A DNA stretch of 64,000 nucleotides from Salinispora arenicola (GTDB lineage Bacteria > Actinomycetota > Actinomycetes > Mycobacteriales > Micromonosporaceae). Positions 8,137-17,000 of this stretch are shown piece by piece. The notes beneath the pieces are model-generated. The model did no database searches. It was given only the letters and a program-made list of their open reading frames with translations, and was not told where the DNA came from. Where the stretch lies: positions 1,364,001 through 1,428,000 of the forward strand of contig NZ_VFOL01000001.1 of NCBI RefSeq assembly GCF_006716065.1. Direction: 5' to 3'. The position numbers and the translations under genes were made by a program. Every line of letters begins with the position of its first letter. Within the stretch, counting starts at the first letter, position 1.

Positions 8137-9372
8137 ATGACACTCCCCCGTACCCACCGCCGCAGGCTCGCGACGGTAGGCATGCTCACCAGCGCGGCCA
8201 TGATCATCACGATGGCCGCCTCCCCGGCGACCGCGGCCCCGGCCACCGCTGAGATCCGCAACGCCGGCAGCGCGACCGCCGTAGCCGACAGCTACATCGT
8301 GGTACTCAAGGACAGCGCTGTCGGCGCACCCGCCGGCAGCCGGCAGCCCACTGTGCAAAGGACCGCCGACAGCCTCGCCGAGCGGTTCGGCGGCACGATC
8401 GGACACGTCTACCGTGACGCGCTCCACGGATTCGAGATCCAGCTCTCCGAACAGGCAGCCCACCGCCTCGCCGCCGACCCCGCGGTGGCCTACGTGGAGC
8501 AGAACCAGGTGACACCGACCATCGCCTCGGGCGTCCAGCCCAACCCGCCGTCCTGGGGCCTGGACCGAATCGACCAGCGCCACCTGCCCCTGGACAACCA
8601 GTACGCCTACCCGAACACCGCCTCCAACGTCCATGCGTACCTTGTGGACACCGGCATTCGCGGTACCCATCTGGACTTCGGCGGGCGGGTCACCGGTGGC
8701 GTGGACCTCGTCGACGGTGCGCTTCCCGCGGACGACTGCAACGGCCACGGTACGCATCTGGCCGGCACGGTCGGCGGCACCGACCACGGGGTGGCGAAGG
8801 CCGTCCAGCTCCACCCGGTACGGGTGTTCGGCTGCACCGGCAGCGGCACCCAAGCGACCGTGATCGCCGGGGTGGACTGGATCACCGGGAACGCGGTCCG
8901 GCCGGCGGTGGCGCTGATGGGGCTCGGCGGCGCCGCAAGCACGAGCCTGGACGCGGCGGTGACCAACTCGATCGCCTCGGGCATCACCTACGCCGTGGCA
9001 TCGGGCAGCTCCAACGGAAACGCCTGCAACTACTCGCCGGCGCGGGTACCGGCAGCGCTGACCACGGCCGGCACCACGCCCACCGACGCCCGGATGACGA
9101 GCAACAACCACGGCCCTTGCCTGGACCTCCACGCCCCTGGCTCGGGCATCACCTCGACCTGGTACACCAGCAACACGGCGACCGCCACCATCAGCGGCAG
9201 CTCGATGGCAGCCGCGCACGTGGCGGGCTGCGCGGCCCTCGTCCTCTCGGCCCAACCCACCTGGTCCCCGGCCCGGGTGGCGCGCTACCTGATCCGCAGG
9301 GCGACGGTCGGGGTGGTCACCGGCGTACCCACCGACGACACCCCGAACCGGCTGCTCTACTGCGGCCCCTGA
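8137..9372 (+). CDS. secreted subtilisin-like serine protease (S8) with I9 propeptide
   Basis: 411 residues. Signal peptide with twin arginines and a hydrophobic core ending ASPATAAPA (residues 1-~34). An inhibitor-I9 propeptide runs from SYIVVLKDS to VAYVEQNQ (~50-128). The S8 catalytic domain follows with Asp in YLVDTGIRGTH (~171), His in NGHGTHLAGT (~204) and Ser in SGSSMAAAHVAG (~356). The ATG has an excellent GGAGGAGG site. The usual GTSMAxPH is GSSMAAAH here, so the conserved Pro is Ala; the triad is still complete. Several Cys suggest disulfides. Probably exported and self-activated. It is a single gene, divergent from tetR and convergent with the sulfurtransferase. Confidence 0.93.
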   Translation: MTLPRTHRRRLATVGMLTSAAMIITMAASPATAAPATAEIRNAGSATAVADSYIVVLKDSAVGAPAGSRQPTVQRTADSLAERFGGTIGHVYRDALHGFEIQLSEQAAHRLAADPAVAYVEQNQVTPTIASGVQPNPPSWGLDRIDQRHLPLDNQYAYPNTASNVHAYLVDTGIRGTHLDFGGRVTGGVDLVDGALPADDCNGHGTHLAGTVGGTDHGVAKAVQLHPVRVFGCTGSGTQATVIAGVDWITGNAVRPAVALMGLGGAASTSLDAAVTNSIASGITYAVASGSSNGNACNYSPARVPAALTTAGTTPTDARMTSNNHGPCLDLHAPGSGITSTWYTSNTATATISGSSMAAAHVAGCAALVLSAQPTWSPARVARYLIRRATVGVVTGVPTDDTPNRLLYCGP

Positions 9373-9381
9373 GCCACCGCA

Positions 9382-9416
9382 CGACCCCGGCCGATTCCCC
9401 GCGTCGACCGGGGTCG
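9382..9416. terminator. hairpin between convergent protease and sulfurtransferase genes
   Basis: Perfect 9-bp stem CGACCCCGG / CCGGGGTCG with a 17-base loop, ten bases after the protease stop. There is no T-run, as is common for actinobacterial terminators. It could serve both convergent genes. Confidence 0.55.
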
Positions 9417-9469
9417 TCCGCGCACCTCAGCCCGGGGCCCGGTCGTCCGCGCACCTCAGCCCCGGGGCC
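9412..9469. repeat. 29-bp tandem duplication at the 3' end of the sulfurtransferase gene
   Basis: A block starting GGTCGTCCGCGCACCTCAGC occurs twice at a spacing of 29 bases (9412 and 9441). The second copy spans the stop codon of the sulfurtransferase gene and the first lies just outside it, so the stop region has been duplicated without changing the protein. Confidence 0.7.
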
Positions 9470-10349
9470 GGTCACCCCGTACGACCGGCGCGCGGACCAG
9501 GTTGCCCCACTCGGTCCACGAGCCGTCGTAGTTACGCACCCGGGGAAACCCGAGCAGGTGACGCAGCACGAACCAGGTGTGGCTGGACCGCTCCCCGATC
9601 CGGCAGTACGCCACGATGTCGTCGTCCGGCCCCAGCCCGAGTTGGTCGGCGTACACCGCCTGCAACTCGGCCGGTGACCTGAAGGTGCCGTCGTCGTTCG
9701 CCGCCGACCGCCACGGCTTGTTCACCGCGCCCGGGATGTGCCCGCCGCGCAGCGCGCCCTCCTGCGGGTAGTCCGGCATGTGCAGCATCTCGCCGGTGTA
9801 CTCACCCGGTGAGCGCACGTCCACCAGCGGCCGGCCAGCGGCGACGTGGTCCATCACGTGGTCGCGGTACGCGCGGATCGGCGCGTCGTCGCGCTGCGGC
9901 ACCGGGTACCCGGCCCGGGGGCGGGACGTCCGTTCGCGGGTCACCTCTCGCCCCTCGGCGATCCACTTCTGCCGCCCGCCGTCGAGCAGCCGCACGTCCG
10001 GGTGGCCGAAGAGGGTGAAGACCCAGAGGGCGTACGCCGCCCACCAGTTGAAATTGTCACCGTAGAAGACGACGGTGTCGTCCCGGCCGATGCCCTTGGC
10101 CGCACACAGCTCGGCGAACTCCTCCGCGTCCAGGTAGTCACGGGTCACCTGGTCGTTCAGCTCGACATGCCAGTCGACCTTGACAGCACCCGGAATGTGC
10201 CCGGATTCGTAGAGCAGCACGTCCTCGTCGCACTCCACGACGACAAGGCCCGGGGCGCCCAGGTGCTCCGCCAGCCACCCGGTGGTGACCAGGCGCCGCG
10301 GATCCGCGTAGGACTGGAGTCGGGGATCAGGGTCGCTCGGTACCGACAT
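9456..10349 (-). CDS. sseA: thiosulfate/3-mercaptopyruvate sulfurtransferase (two rhodanese domains)
   Basis: 297 residues with tandem rhodanese domains. The inactive N-terminal one begins [19 protein letters not shown] and contains [11 protein letters not shown]. The catalytic one contains [11 protein letters not shown] and [11 protein letters not shown], with the active-site loop CRIGERS (Cys about 249). The loop is closest to the thiosulfate sulfurtransferase (CysA/SseA) type. ATG at 10349 ([14 protein letters not shown]) is the family start; the open frame upstream has no support. It transfers sulfane sulfur, likely linked to Fe-S or cysteine metabolism. A SufE-like gene lies 1.7 kb away, which fits that link, although two unrelated genes intervene. 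Confidence 0.92.
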   Translation of the reverse strand: MSVPSDPDPRLQSYADPRRLVTTGWLAEHLGAPGLVVVECDEDVLLYESGHIPGAVKVDWHVELNDQVTRDYLDAEEFAELCAAKGIGRDDTVVFYGDNFNWWAAYALWVFTLFGHPDVRLLDGGRQKWIAEGREVTRERTSRPRAGYPVPQRDDAPIRAYRDHVMDHVAAGRPLVDVRSPGEYTGEMLHMPDYPQEGALRGGHIPGAVNKPWRSAANDDGTFRSPAELQAVYADQLGLGPDDDIVAYCRIGERSSHTWFVLRHLLGFPRVRNYDGSWTEWGNLVRAPVVRGDRPRG

Positions 10350-10432
10350 GATCCCAACGTACGCCGGTTCCCCTCCGGCCGGCTCCGCCCCGTCGAACCC
10401 CGTTGGATCCACCGTCGACCCGGGCGGGCCAG

Positions 10433-11200
10433 TCAGTCCGTCAGCGGGCTCAGGGTGGGGCGTTTGGCCGTGACCGTGTCGCCGGAGCTGCGGCCGGTGA
10501 GGCGACGGGTGAGCCAGGGAGCCAGGTGGTGGGCGGCCCAGCGGAGATCGTCGGTACGGGCCGTCAGCCACGGCTTGGGCAGTGGACGCTCGGGGACCAG
10601 CAGCCACTCCTCGGCGCAACTGACCCCCAACGCGGTCAGCACCTGCGCGGCCACCCGGCGGTGCCCGGCCGAGGAGAGGTGCAGCCGATCGGTGCTCCAC
10701 AACATCGGGTTCAGGTACGTGTCGTCGGCGTACAGGTCGACCAGGATCGCCCCGTGCCGTTGCGCGGTGTCACCGACAGCCTGATTGAGTAGCCGTACCC
10801 GGGGGGCGACCAGCCGCTGCCCAGGCAGGCGGGCCATCACGTCGGCGAACCGGAACAGGACCACGTCGGAGCCGCCGGAGCGGAGCCGCCCCACCACGTC
10901 GTTGAACCGCGCGATCATGTCGTCCGGATCGAACGTTCGCCGCAGCACGTCGTTGCCACCCGCTGCGAAGCTGATCAGATCCGGCTGCATCGCCAGTGCC
11001 GCGGGAACCTGCTCGTCCACCACCCGGGGGAAGAGCCGGCCGCGGATAGCGAGGTTCGCGTACCGGAAGTCTGGTCCGACCTCAGCGGCGAGCCGGGTGG
11101 CCACCAGGTCGGCCCAGCCCCGGTAGCCGCCCTCTGGGTACACATCGTTCAGCCCCTCGGTGAAGCTGTCCCCGACCGCCACGAAACTGCGCCAGCCCAC
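10433..11200 (-). CDS. SGNH/GDSL-family hydrolase
   Basis: 255 residues. SGNH block I is [11 protein letters not shown] at the N-terminus, block II Gly lies in NLAIRGRLF, block III is AAGGNDVLR, and block V Asp/His lie in [17 protein letters not shown]. It is an esterase/lipase-like fold with no signal peptide, so probably cytoplasmic. GTG at 11200 is chosen because GGAGGG lies four bases upstream and the family start ([11 protein letters not shown]) follows directly. Substrate unknown. It is divergent from the CBS-domain gene. Confidence 0.88.
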   Translation of the reverse strand: MGWRSFVAVGDSFTEGLNDVYPEGGYRGWADLVATRLAAEVGPDFRYANLAIRGRLFPRVVDEQVPAALAMQPDLISFAAGGNDVLRRTFDPDDMIARFNDVVGRLRSGGSDVVLFRFADVMARLPGQRLVAPRVRLLNQAVGDTAQRHGAILVDLYADDTYLNPMLWSTDRLHLSSAGHRRVAAQVLTALGVSCAEEWLLVPERPLPKPWLTARTDDLRWAAHHLAPWLTRRLTGRSSGDTVTAKRPTLSPLTD

Positions 11201-11260
11201 TACACCCTCCACGGTAGGGAAGGGCCCTGGTCGCCGCCTCCGGTAGCGGAGGGCCCTGCC

Positions 11261-11280
11261 TGAGAAGCGACAGTTTCTCA
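11261..11280. promoter_or_regulatory. inverted repeat between divergent hydrolase and CBS genes
   Basis: TGAGAA and TTCTCA are separated by 8 bases in the ~255-base gap between two divergent genes. It could be an operator or only a weak hairpin; nothing else supports a role. Confidence 0.25.
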
Positions 11281-11456
11281 CCAATGGGGCTTCGTGTGGT
11301 GACCCCGGGGTCGGACGGCGGGCATCGGGGACGGCGATGGGACCGGACGGACACCGCTCGACATTCTGGTCGAGAGGTGAATGCCGAGGTAGGTGTAGGA
11401 GGGGTGAAACGGGGTACCGCGTCCCGATCGGGCCGAATCGTTTCTGGAGGACTCCC

Positions 11457-11882
11457 ATGACCGGTTACCGGGTCCGCGACGTCATGACGAAGCAGGTCAT
11501 CTACCTGCCAACGGAGACCACCCTGGACGAGGCAGCGCGGGTGATGAGGGAAGCCGACATCGGGGACGTCGTCGCCACCGAGGGGGCCACACTCGTCGGA
11601 ATGCTCACCGACCGGGACATCGTGGTGCGGGCGGTCGCTGAGCGGAGCGACCCGGCCAGAACCACGATCGACGCGATCATCACCCGCGAGGTGGTGATGA
11701 TCGACCAAAACTGCACGGTGGGCGAGGCGGCGGCGCTCATGCGGGAGCGGGGCGTACGGCGGGTGTTGGTCTGCGACAACGACCGGAAGCTGGTCGGCAT
11801 CGTCTCCCTCGGCGACCTCGCCACGCGGTTCGACCCCCAGTCGGCTCTCGGCCAGATCAGCGAGCGGACCCCGACGACGTGA
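11457..11882 (+). CDS. two-CBS-domain protein (Hrp1-like)
   Basis: 141 residues made of a tandem CBS pair: VRDVMTKQVIYLPTETTLDEAARVM and IDAIITREVVMIDQNCTVGEAAALM, each followed by the expected GxLVGMLTDRDIV / KLVGIVSLGDLA strand. It resembles the small stand-alone CBS proteins of actinobacteria such as mycobacterial hypoxic response protein 1. CBS pairs bind adenine nucleotides. ATG at 11457 follows CTGGAGG. No partner enzyme is fused, so the role is unknown. Confidence 0.9.
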   Translation: MTGYRVRDVMTKQVIYLPTETTLDEAARVMREADIGDVVATEGATLVGMLTDRDIVVRAVAERSDPARTTIDAIITREVVMIDQNCTVGEAAALMRERGVRRVLVCDNDRKLVGIVSLGDLATRFDPQSALGQISERTPTT

Positions 11883-12038
11883 CCCGGAACGCCGGCAACA
11901 TACCCCGCGCGGTGCGCGGCGAGGTGCTGCGCGCGGTCAACGCCAGCGGGAAAGCAGGATCAAGGAGCCGCACCGTCGCGCTGCACACGGTCCACCGCAC
12001 CCGCTGTCGCGGACTCCGGACGCCGGTAGCCTGACGGG

Positions 12039-12467
12039 ATGCCCGAGATGCCGCCCCGGCTGGCCGAAATCGTCGACGAGTTCGTCGCGGCGCCCCGTGA
12101 CGTGGTGTTGGAGATGCTGCTGGAGTACGCCGATGTCATCGGGCCGTTGCCGCCCGAGCACGTCGACCGCACGGACATGGAACAGGTCCCGGAGTGCCAA
12201 ACGGCGTTCTTCCTGCGCGCACGGGTGACTCCGGAGGGCGACGTTGAGACGCTCTTCGACTGCCCACCCGAGGCACCCACGACCCGCGCCTTCGCCGGCA
12301 TCCTCGCCGAGGGGCTGGCCGGGGCCGGGCCGGAGCAGGTGCTGGCGGTTCCCGACGACCTGTACCAGCGGATGGGGTTGGCCCAGGTGATCAGTCCCCT
12401 GCGGGTTCGGGGCGGCACCGCGATCCTGGCCCGGCTCAAACGTCAGATCCGGGAACAGGCAGGCTGA
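12039..12467 (+). CDS. sufE: SufE-like Fe-S cluster/cysteine desulfuration protein
   Basis: 142 residues in the SufE/CsdE fold. The sulfur-accepting Cys sits in VPECQTAFFL (Cys53), and the C-terminal segment GLAQVISPLRVRGGTAILARLKR matches the family end. It would take sulfane sulfur from a cysteine desulfurase. In other actinobacteria a sufE gene often adjoins a sseA-like sulfurtransferase; here a hydrolase and a CBS gene lie between them. An ATG nine bases downstream is an alternative start. Confidence 0.87.
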   Translation: MPEMPPRLAEIVDEFVAAPRDVVLEMLLEYADVIGPLPPEHVDRTDMEQVPECQTAFFLRARVTPEGDVETLFDCPPEAPTTRAFAGILAEGLAGAGPEQVLAVPDDLYQRMGLAQVISPLRVRGGTAILARLKRQIREQAG

Positions 12468-12487
12468 CCACCGGGTTGTCTCCGGAT

Positions 12488-13123
12488 ATGGAGATCGACA
12501 TCTACGCCGACCTGGTCTGCCCCTGGTGCTACCTGGGCAAGCGCCGACTGGAGCAGGCCCTCGCGTCGTACGACGGCGTGGTGACCGTCCGCTACCGGCC
12601 GTTCCAACTCGACCCGTCGCCGGTACCCGAGCCGCTGCCGCTGCTCGACACGCTGGCCGCGAAGTTCGGTGGCCGGGGGCGCGCGCAGCAGATGGCCGAC
12701 CAGGTCGCTCGGGCCGCCGCCGGAGCCGGCATCGAGTTTGACTTCGACCGCGCGCTCGCCGCGAACACCTTCGACGCGCATCGGCTGGTCGCCTGGGCAA
12801 CCGAGCACGGCCGGGCCGGTGAGACAGTCGAGGCGCTACACCGATCACACTTCCGCGACGGCATCGACATCGGCGCCCGACCGGCCCTGGCCGCGATCGC
12901 GGGCGAGGTCGGCCTGGACGCCACGGCGGCTCACGCGTTCCTCGAATCCGACGGACAGGTCGCCCAGGTCCACACCGAACTGGCCGCCGCGCGGGAACTC
13001 GGCATCACAAGCGTGCCCACCTTCGTCCTCGCCGGCAGGTACGCCGTGACCGGCGCCCAGGAGTCGCCGACCCTGCTCGCCGCCCTGACCGAGGTCCGCC
13101 GACAGCTGACAGCCGGGACCTGA
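12488..13123 (+). CDS. DsbA-family oxidoreductase (FrnE-like)
   Basis: 211 residues, thioredoxin fold with helical insertion. N-terminal IDIYADLVCPWCYLGKR holds the CPWC active site (Cys11/Cys14), and the cis-Pro loop GITSVPTFVLAGRYAVTGAQ is near the C-terminus. It has no signal peptide and belongs to the cytoplasmic FrnE subgroup found near polyketide and stress genes. ATG at 12488 is used; a TTG four codons upstream is less likely. It begins 20 bases after the sufE stop, so the two are probably co-transcribed. Confidence 0.9.
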   Translation: MEIDIYADLVCPWCYLGKRRLEQALASYDGVVTVRYRPFQLDPSPVPEPLPLLDTLAAKFGGRGRAQQMADQVARAAAGAGIEFDFDRALAANTFDAHRLVAWATEHGRAGETVEALHRSHFRDGIDIGARPALAAIAGEVGLDATAAHAFLESDGQVAQVHTELAAARELGITSVPTFVLAGRYAVTGAQESPTLLAALTEVRRQLTAGT

Positions 13124-13137
13124 TCGACGAACATCAT

Positions 13138-13151
13138 GTTTCACGTGCAAC
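13138..13151. other. parS: degenerate parS-like site
   Basis: GTTTCACGTGCAAC differs by one base from the parS core GTTTCACGTGAAAC. It lies in a gap just after the DsbA-like gene, 38 kb from parAB. ParB often tolerates a single mismatch, but binding here is untested. Confidence 0.45.
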
Positions 13152-13208
13152 AACATCGATGAGGATGCCCACTCATGTTTCGGAATGGCAGGCACCGCCA
13201 CCGCCGGG

Positions 13209-13403
13209 TCAGCTGCCGGTGAAATAGCCCTTCTCCCGCAGCAGGGTCCGATCGCGGTGGGCGGCCAGTTCCTCGGCCCGCTGGGCCTGGATCCGCCGCA
13301 CCTCCGCCTCCTCCAGCGCATGCCGGATCGCCAGGCGGATCACTCCGTACAGGAAAACGAAACCTCCGACGTACAGAACCACGGTGGTGACCAGGGTGAA
13401 CAT
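13209..13403 (-). CDS. small membrane protein, one TM helix plus charged helix
   Basis: 64 residues: hydrophobic VTTVVLYVGGFVFLYGVIRLAI (about 5-26), then an amphipathic, highly charged helix (ALEEAEVRRIQAQRAEELAAHRD) and a short tail EKGYFTGS. The composition is that of a real small membrane-anchored protein, not a GC-shadow. The ribosome site is weak (GGTGG). No family recognised. Confidence 0.6.
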   Translation of the reverse strand: MFTLVTTVVLYVGGFVFLYGVIRLAIRHALEEAEVRRIQAQRAEELAAHRDRTLLREKGYFTGS

Positions 13404-13545
13404 GAGGCCACCGTAGGTCCGTCCCGAACCGGTGAGAGGTTCGCCGCACGCCGTTCCCCCGTACGTGTCGACCGCCGGCCACAGACCCGGAGAACAGCAC
13501 GGCTGGACGCGCCCCGGCCACCCGCGGCATTCCGCTCCACGTCAC

Positions 13546-13806
13546 TCAGGCGGTCTCCATTGCCTCCCCGACTCCTTTGGCCAGCCCCGACAGATGCTGA
13601 TCGGCGAGCAGGTGACCGGCGGTCACCACCAACGCGATCGGCCACTCGATGACCTGAAGCAGGGTGAGCAGGCCCACGCCTGCGTAGTACGCCAGCTTGT
13701 CCGGCGGCGGGATGGCCACCTCGCCCAACATTGGCACCTCCACCCGATGAGTGAATGTCCGGATCATGTCCCGACCCCCACTGAGTTCGCGGGTCAACAT
13801 ACTCAT
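13546..13806 (-). CDS. small hypothetical membrane protein
   Basis: 86 residues starting MSMLTRELSGG. A Pro-containing segment (VEVPMLGEVAIPPPDK) leads into a hydrophobic stretch (LAYYAGVGLLTLLQVIEWPIALVVTAGHLLA), then a short tail AKGVGEAMETA. The ATG at 13806 follows CTGGAGG closely, which decides the start although the frame is open far upstream. It is divergent from the large P-type ATPase gene 218 bases away, so shared regulation or a partner role is possible but unproven. Family not recognised. Confidence 0.7.
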   Translation of the reverse strand: MSMLTRELSGGRDMIRTFTHRVEVPMLGEVAIPPPDKLAYYAGVGLLTLLQVIEWPIALVVTAGHLLADQHLSGLAKGVGEAMETA

Positions 13807-14024
13807 CTCGACCTCCAGAAACGGCGGTGACCGCCGTGGTTTTCCACCTTCACCGCCCTCCATGCCGGCTCGGCCGGTAGAACTTCGCCGTTCAGCAGGG
13901 GCATAACGGACGGCCGGGCGGGAAGTCAGACCGCCGGGACACACGGCGTGGGAGGCGGGATGGCGTACGGCGGGAGCAGCGGCACCGGGAAACCGGACCA
14001 ACACGAGTCGCGTCGTACGACTCG

Positions 14025-17000
14025 ATGATGCCGCTGGGCCGCATCGCCGGCAGCATGCTCGCATCGGGTGGCGTGCCACAGCTGGTGGAACATGCGGCCC
14101 GCAACGTCGGATCCGCCGCCACCCAGGCCGCACGGCTCGCCGGCCTGACCCGCCGCCGGGTCTGGTCCCGCCCCGGCCGGCACCACATCGAAGTGCACGG
14201 TGTCTGTCAGGACGGCGGTGACCAGCTCGCGCGGCAGGTCGAAGCAGCACTGGAACGAGTACCCGGGGTGATCTGGGCGCGGGTGAACGCCCCCTCCGGA
14301 CGGGTGATCGTCGCTGTCGGGCCCCCCAAGCCGCGGCTCCGTGACCTGATCGCCACCGTGGCCCGCGCCGAACGCGTCAGCCCGCACGAGCCGGACCCAG
14401 AGATCCCGCCGCCGCACCCACCGGAGGAGGGCCCCCGAACCCCCCGTACGCTCGGCGCCCTCGCCTCCGACGCGCTCGGCCTGACGATCTCCGCAGCTAC
14501 CCGGATCCTGCCCTTCGCCCCGGTGCCCGGTGAGGTTGCCGGCCTCCTCAACGCGGTCGACCTGCACCCGCGGCTGCACGCCCTCGCCGGCCGAGGGCTG
14601 CGCGCCGACCCCCGCGCCGATGTGCTCTTCCCACTGGCCGAGGCCGTGGTGCAGGGCCTCGCGGGCGGCTGGACCGGCATCGTCCTGGACGGCGTCCAGC
14701 GGGTGGTGCAGTGGGGCGAGGCGCGGGCCCAGCTCGTCGCGTGGGCGAAGGCCGAGCCCCAGCTCACCGGCACCCCCGACCGGGCTTCCGCGCACGTTCT
14801 GCCGGCCGAACGACCGTGCCCGAAACCGGACGGTCCGGCCGAGACGTACGTGACCAGGATGCTCCACGCCGGCGCGGTGGCCGCAGCCGCCACGATCCCG
14901 ATGGCCGGTGTCAAGCGAGCTGCCGCACTCAGCCTCTCCGCGCTACCGAAGGCCACCGGATCCGGCCGGGAGGGATACGCCGCCCAACTCGGTGCCCTGC
15001 TGGCGCGGCGTGGCGTCATCGCCATGGATCGCAGCGTGCTGCGTGAACTCGACCGGATCGACACGCTGGTGCTGGACGCCGCGATCCTCGGCTCCGACCG
15101 GGGACTGCTCACCGACCTGGCGCCGCTCGACGACACGGACCTGGGCGAGGTGGCCGCTCGGGCGTTTGCCCTCTTCGACCCGGATCGCCCGGGGGCTGTC
15201 CACCGGGACGGAAGCTGGCGCGTCGGCCCGCTGGACCGCCTCGACGCGGCTGACCCTGGCGACACTCCACACAGCGACCGGCTTCGGAACGCCGGCGGCC
15301 GGCTACTCGGCCTGGCGTACGGCGATCGACTCGTCGCGTTGCTGCGGGTCGAGACCGAGCCGGCCCCGGGCGTGGACCTTCTGCCGGCAGCCGCCCGACG
15401 GGCGGGGTTGCGGCTGGTCGTGGCAGACGACGACCCCGGCCGGTACGACTTCGCCGACACCGTCCTGGCCGGCGGGGACCGGCTCGCCGAGACCGTACGC
15501 CAGCTGCAACGCGACGGCGCCGTCGTGATGCTGGTCTCCGGCGACCGGGTGGCCCTCGGTGCCGCTGACTGTGGCCTCGGCCTGACCACCGACGAGGAAC
15601 CTCCGCCCTGGGGCGCACACCTGCTGGTCGGAACTGACCTGCGGATATCCGCGCTGGTGGTGGAGGCGGCCGGGGTAGCGCGGCGGATGACGGAGCAGAA
15701 CATCCGGCTGGGGTTCGCCGGCACCGGCCTCGGGGCGCTGTCCGCCCTCACCGCCGCGCGTGAGCAGCTTCCGGACAGGTCCCTGGCGGCGGTCAACGGG
15801 ACGGCGGCGCTGGCGTTCGCCCACGGCGTGTGGCGCGCCCAACGCCTACCCAACCGGACCGGGGCGCCCACCCCGCACAGGACGGTCCCGTGGCACCTGA
15901 TGCCGGTGCGGACCGTCCTCGATCGGCTGGACAGCGGCTCCGACGGGTTGGATCCGGTGGAGGCCGACCGCCGGCATACCGGTGGGGTCGCCGATGGCGG
16001 CCCGAGCCCGACCCTGCTCCGCGCCTTCCTCGACGAGTTGGCCAACCCGTTGACCCCGGTGCTCGCCGCCGGGGCGGTGCTGTCCGCGTCCTTCGGCTCG
16101 CTCGTCGACGCTGGCCTCGTCGGCGGGGTGGTGGGCGGGTCTGCCCTGGTCGGGGCGGTGCACCAGCGCAACACCGAGCGGTCCCTGGCCGAGTTGCTGT
16201 CCCGCACGGCGGTCACCGCCCGGGTACGGCGGGGCGGCGCCGAACACCTGCTGCCCGCCGACCACCTGGTCCCCGGCGACGTGATCGTCCTCGAACCAGG
16301 TGACGCGGTGCCGGCCGACTGCCGGGTCCTCGAGGCCAACGGGCTGGAGGCGGACGAGTCCTCACTCACCGGCGAGTCGCTGCCGGTGGGCAAGACCGAC
16401 GAGCCGGTTACCGCGGCCGACCTCGCCGAACGTCATTCGATGCTGTACGAGGGAACCACCATCGCCGCCGGTCACGGCCGGGGTGTCGTCGTCGCCACCG
16501 GAGCCGACACGGAGGCGGGGCGCAGCCTCGCGCTGGCTCGGCACGCCCCCACCACCGGCGGCGTCGAAGCGCGGCTCGGCGGGCTCACCGGCTCGGCGAT
16601 ACCGCTCGCGCTCGGATCCGCTGTCGCGGTCGCCGGGGCCGGCGTGGCTCGGGGTGTACCACTGTCCGAGACGGCCGCGACCGCCGCGAACCTGGCCGTC
16701 GCGTCGGTGCCCGAGGGATTGCCGTTCCTGGTCAGCGCCGCGCAGCTGGCGGCGGCCCGGCGGCTCGCCGAACGCGGCGCCCTGGTCCGTAATCCCCGCA
16801 CGATCGAGGCGTTGGGGCGCGTCGATGTGCTCTGTTTCGACAAGACCGGAACCTTGACCGAGGGCCGCCTGATGCTCTCCGGAGTCGGCGACGGCGATCG
16901 TTACGCCAAAGTCGACCAGCTCGACGACCATCTCCGCACGATCCTCGCGGTCGCACTCCGCGCCACCCCGGACGCGGACGACCCGGAACAGTTGCCCGAA

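Noticed and set aside
11937..12848. 303-residue minus-strand frame
   Set aside because: Antisense to sufE and the DsbA-like gene; no motif.
14207..16393. 728-residue minus-strand frame
   Set aside because: Antisense to ctpI; composition almost only Arg, Ser, Ala, Pro, Thr.
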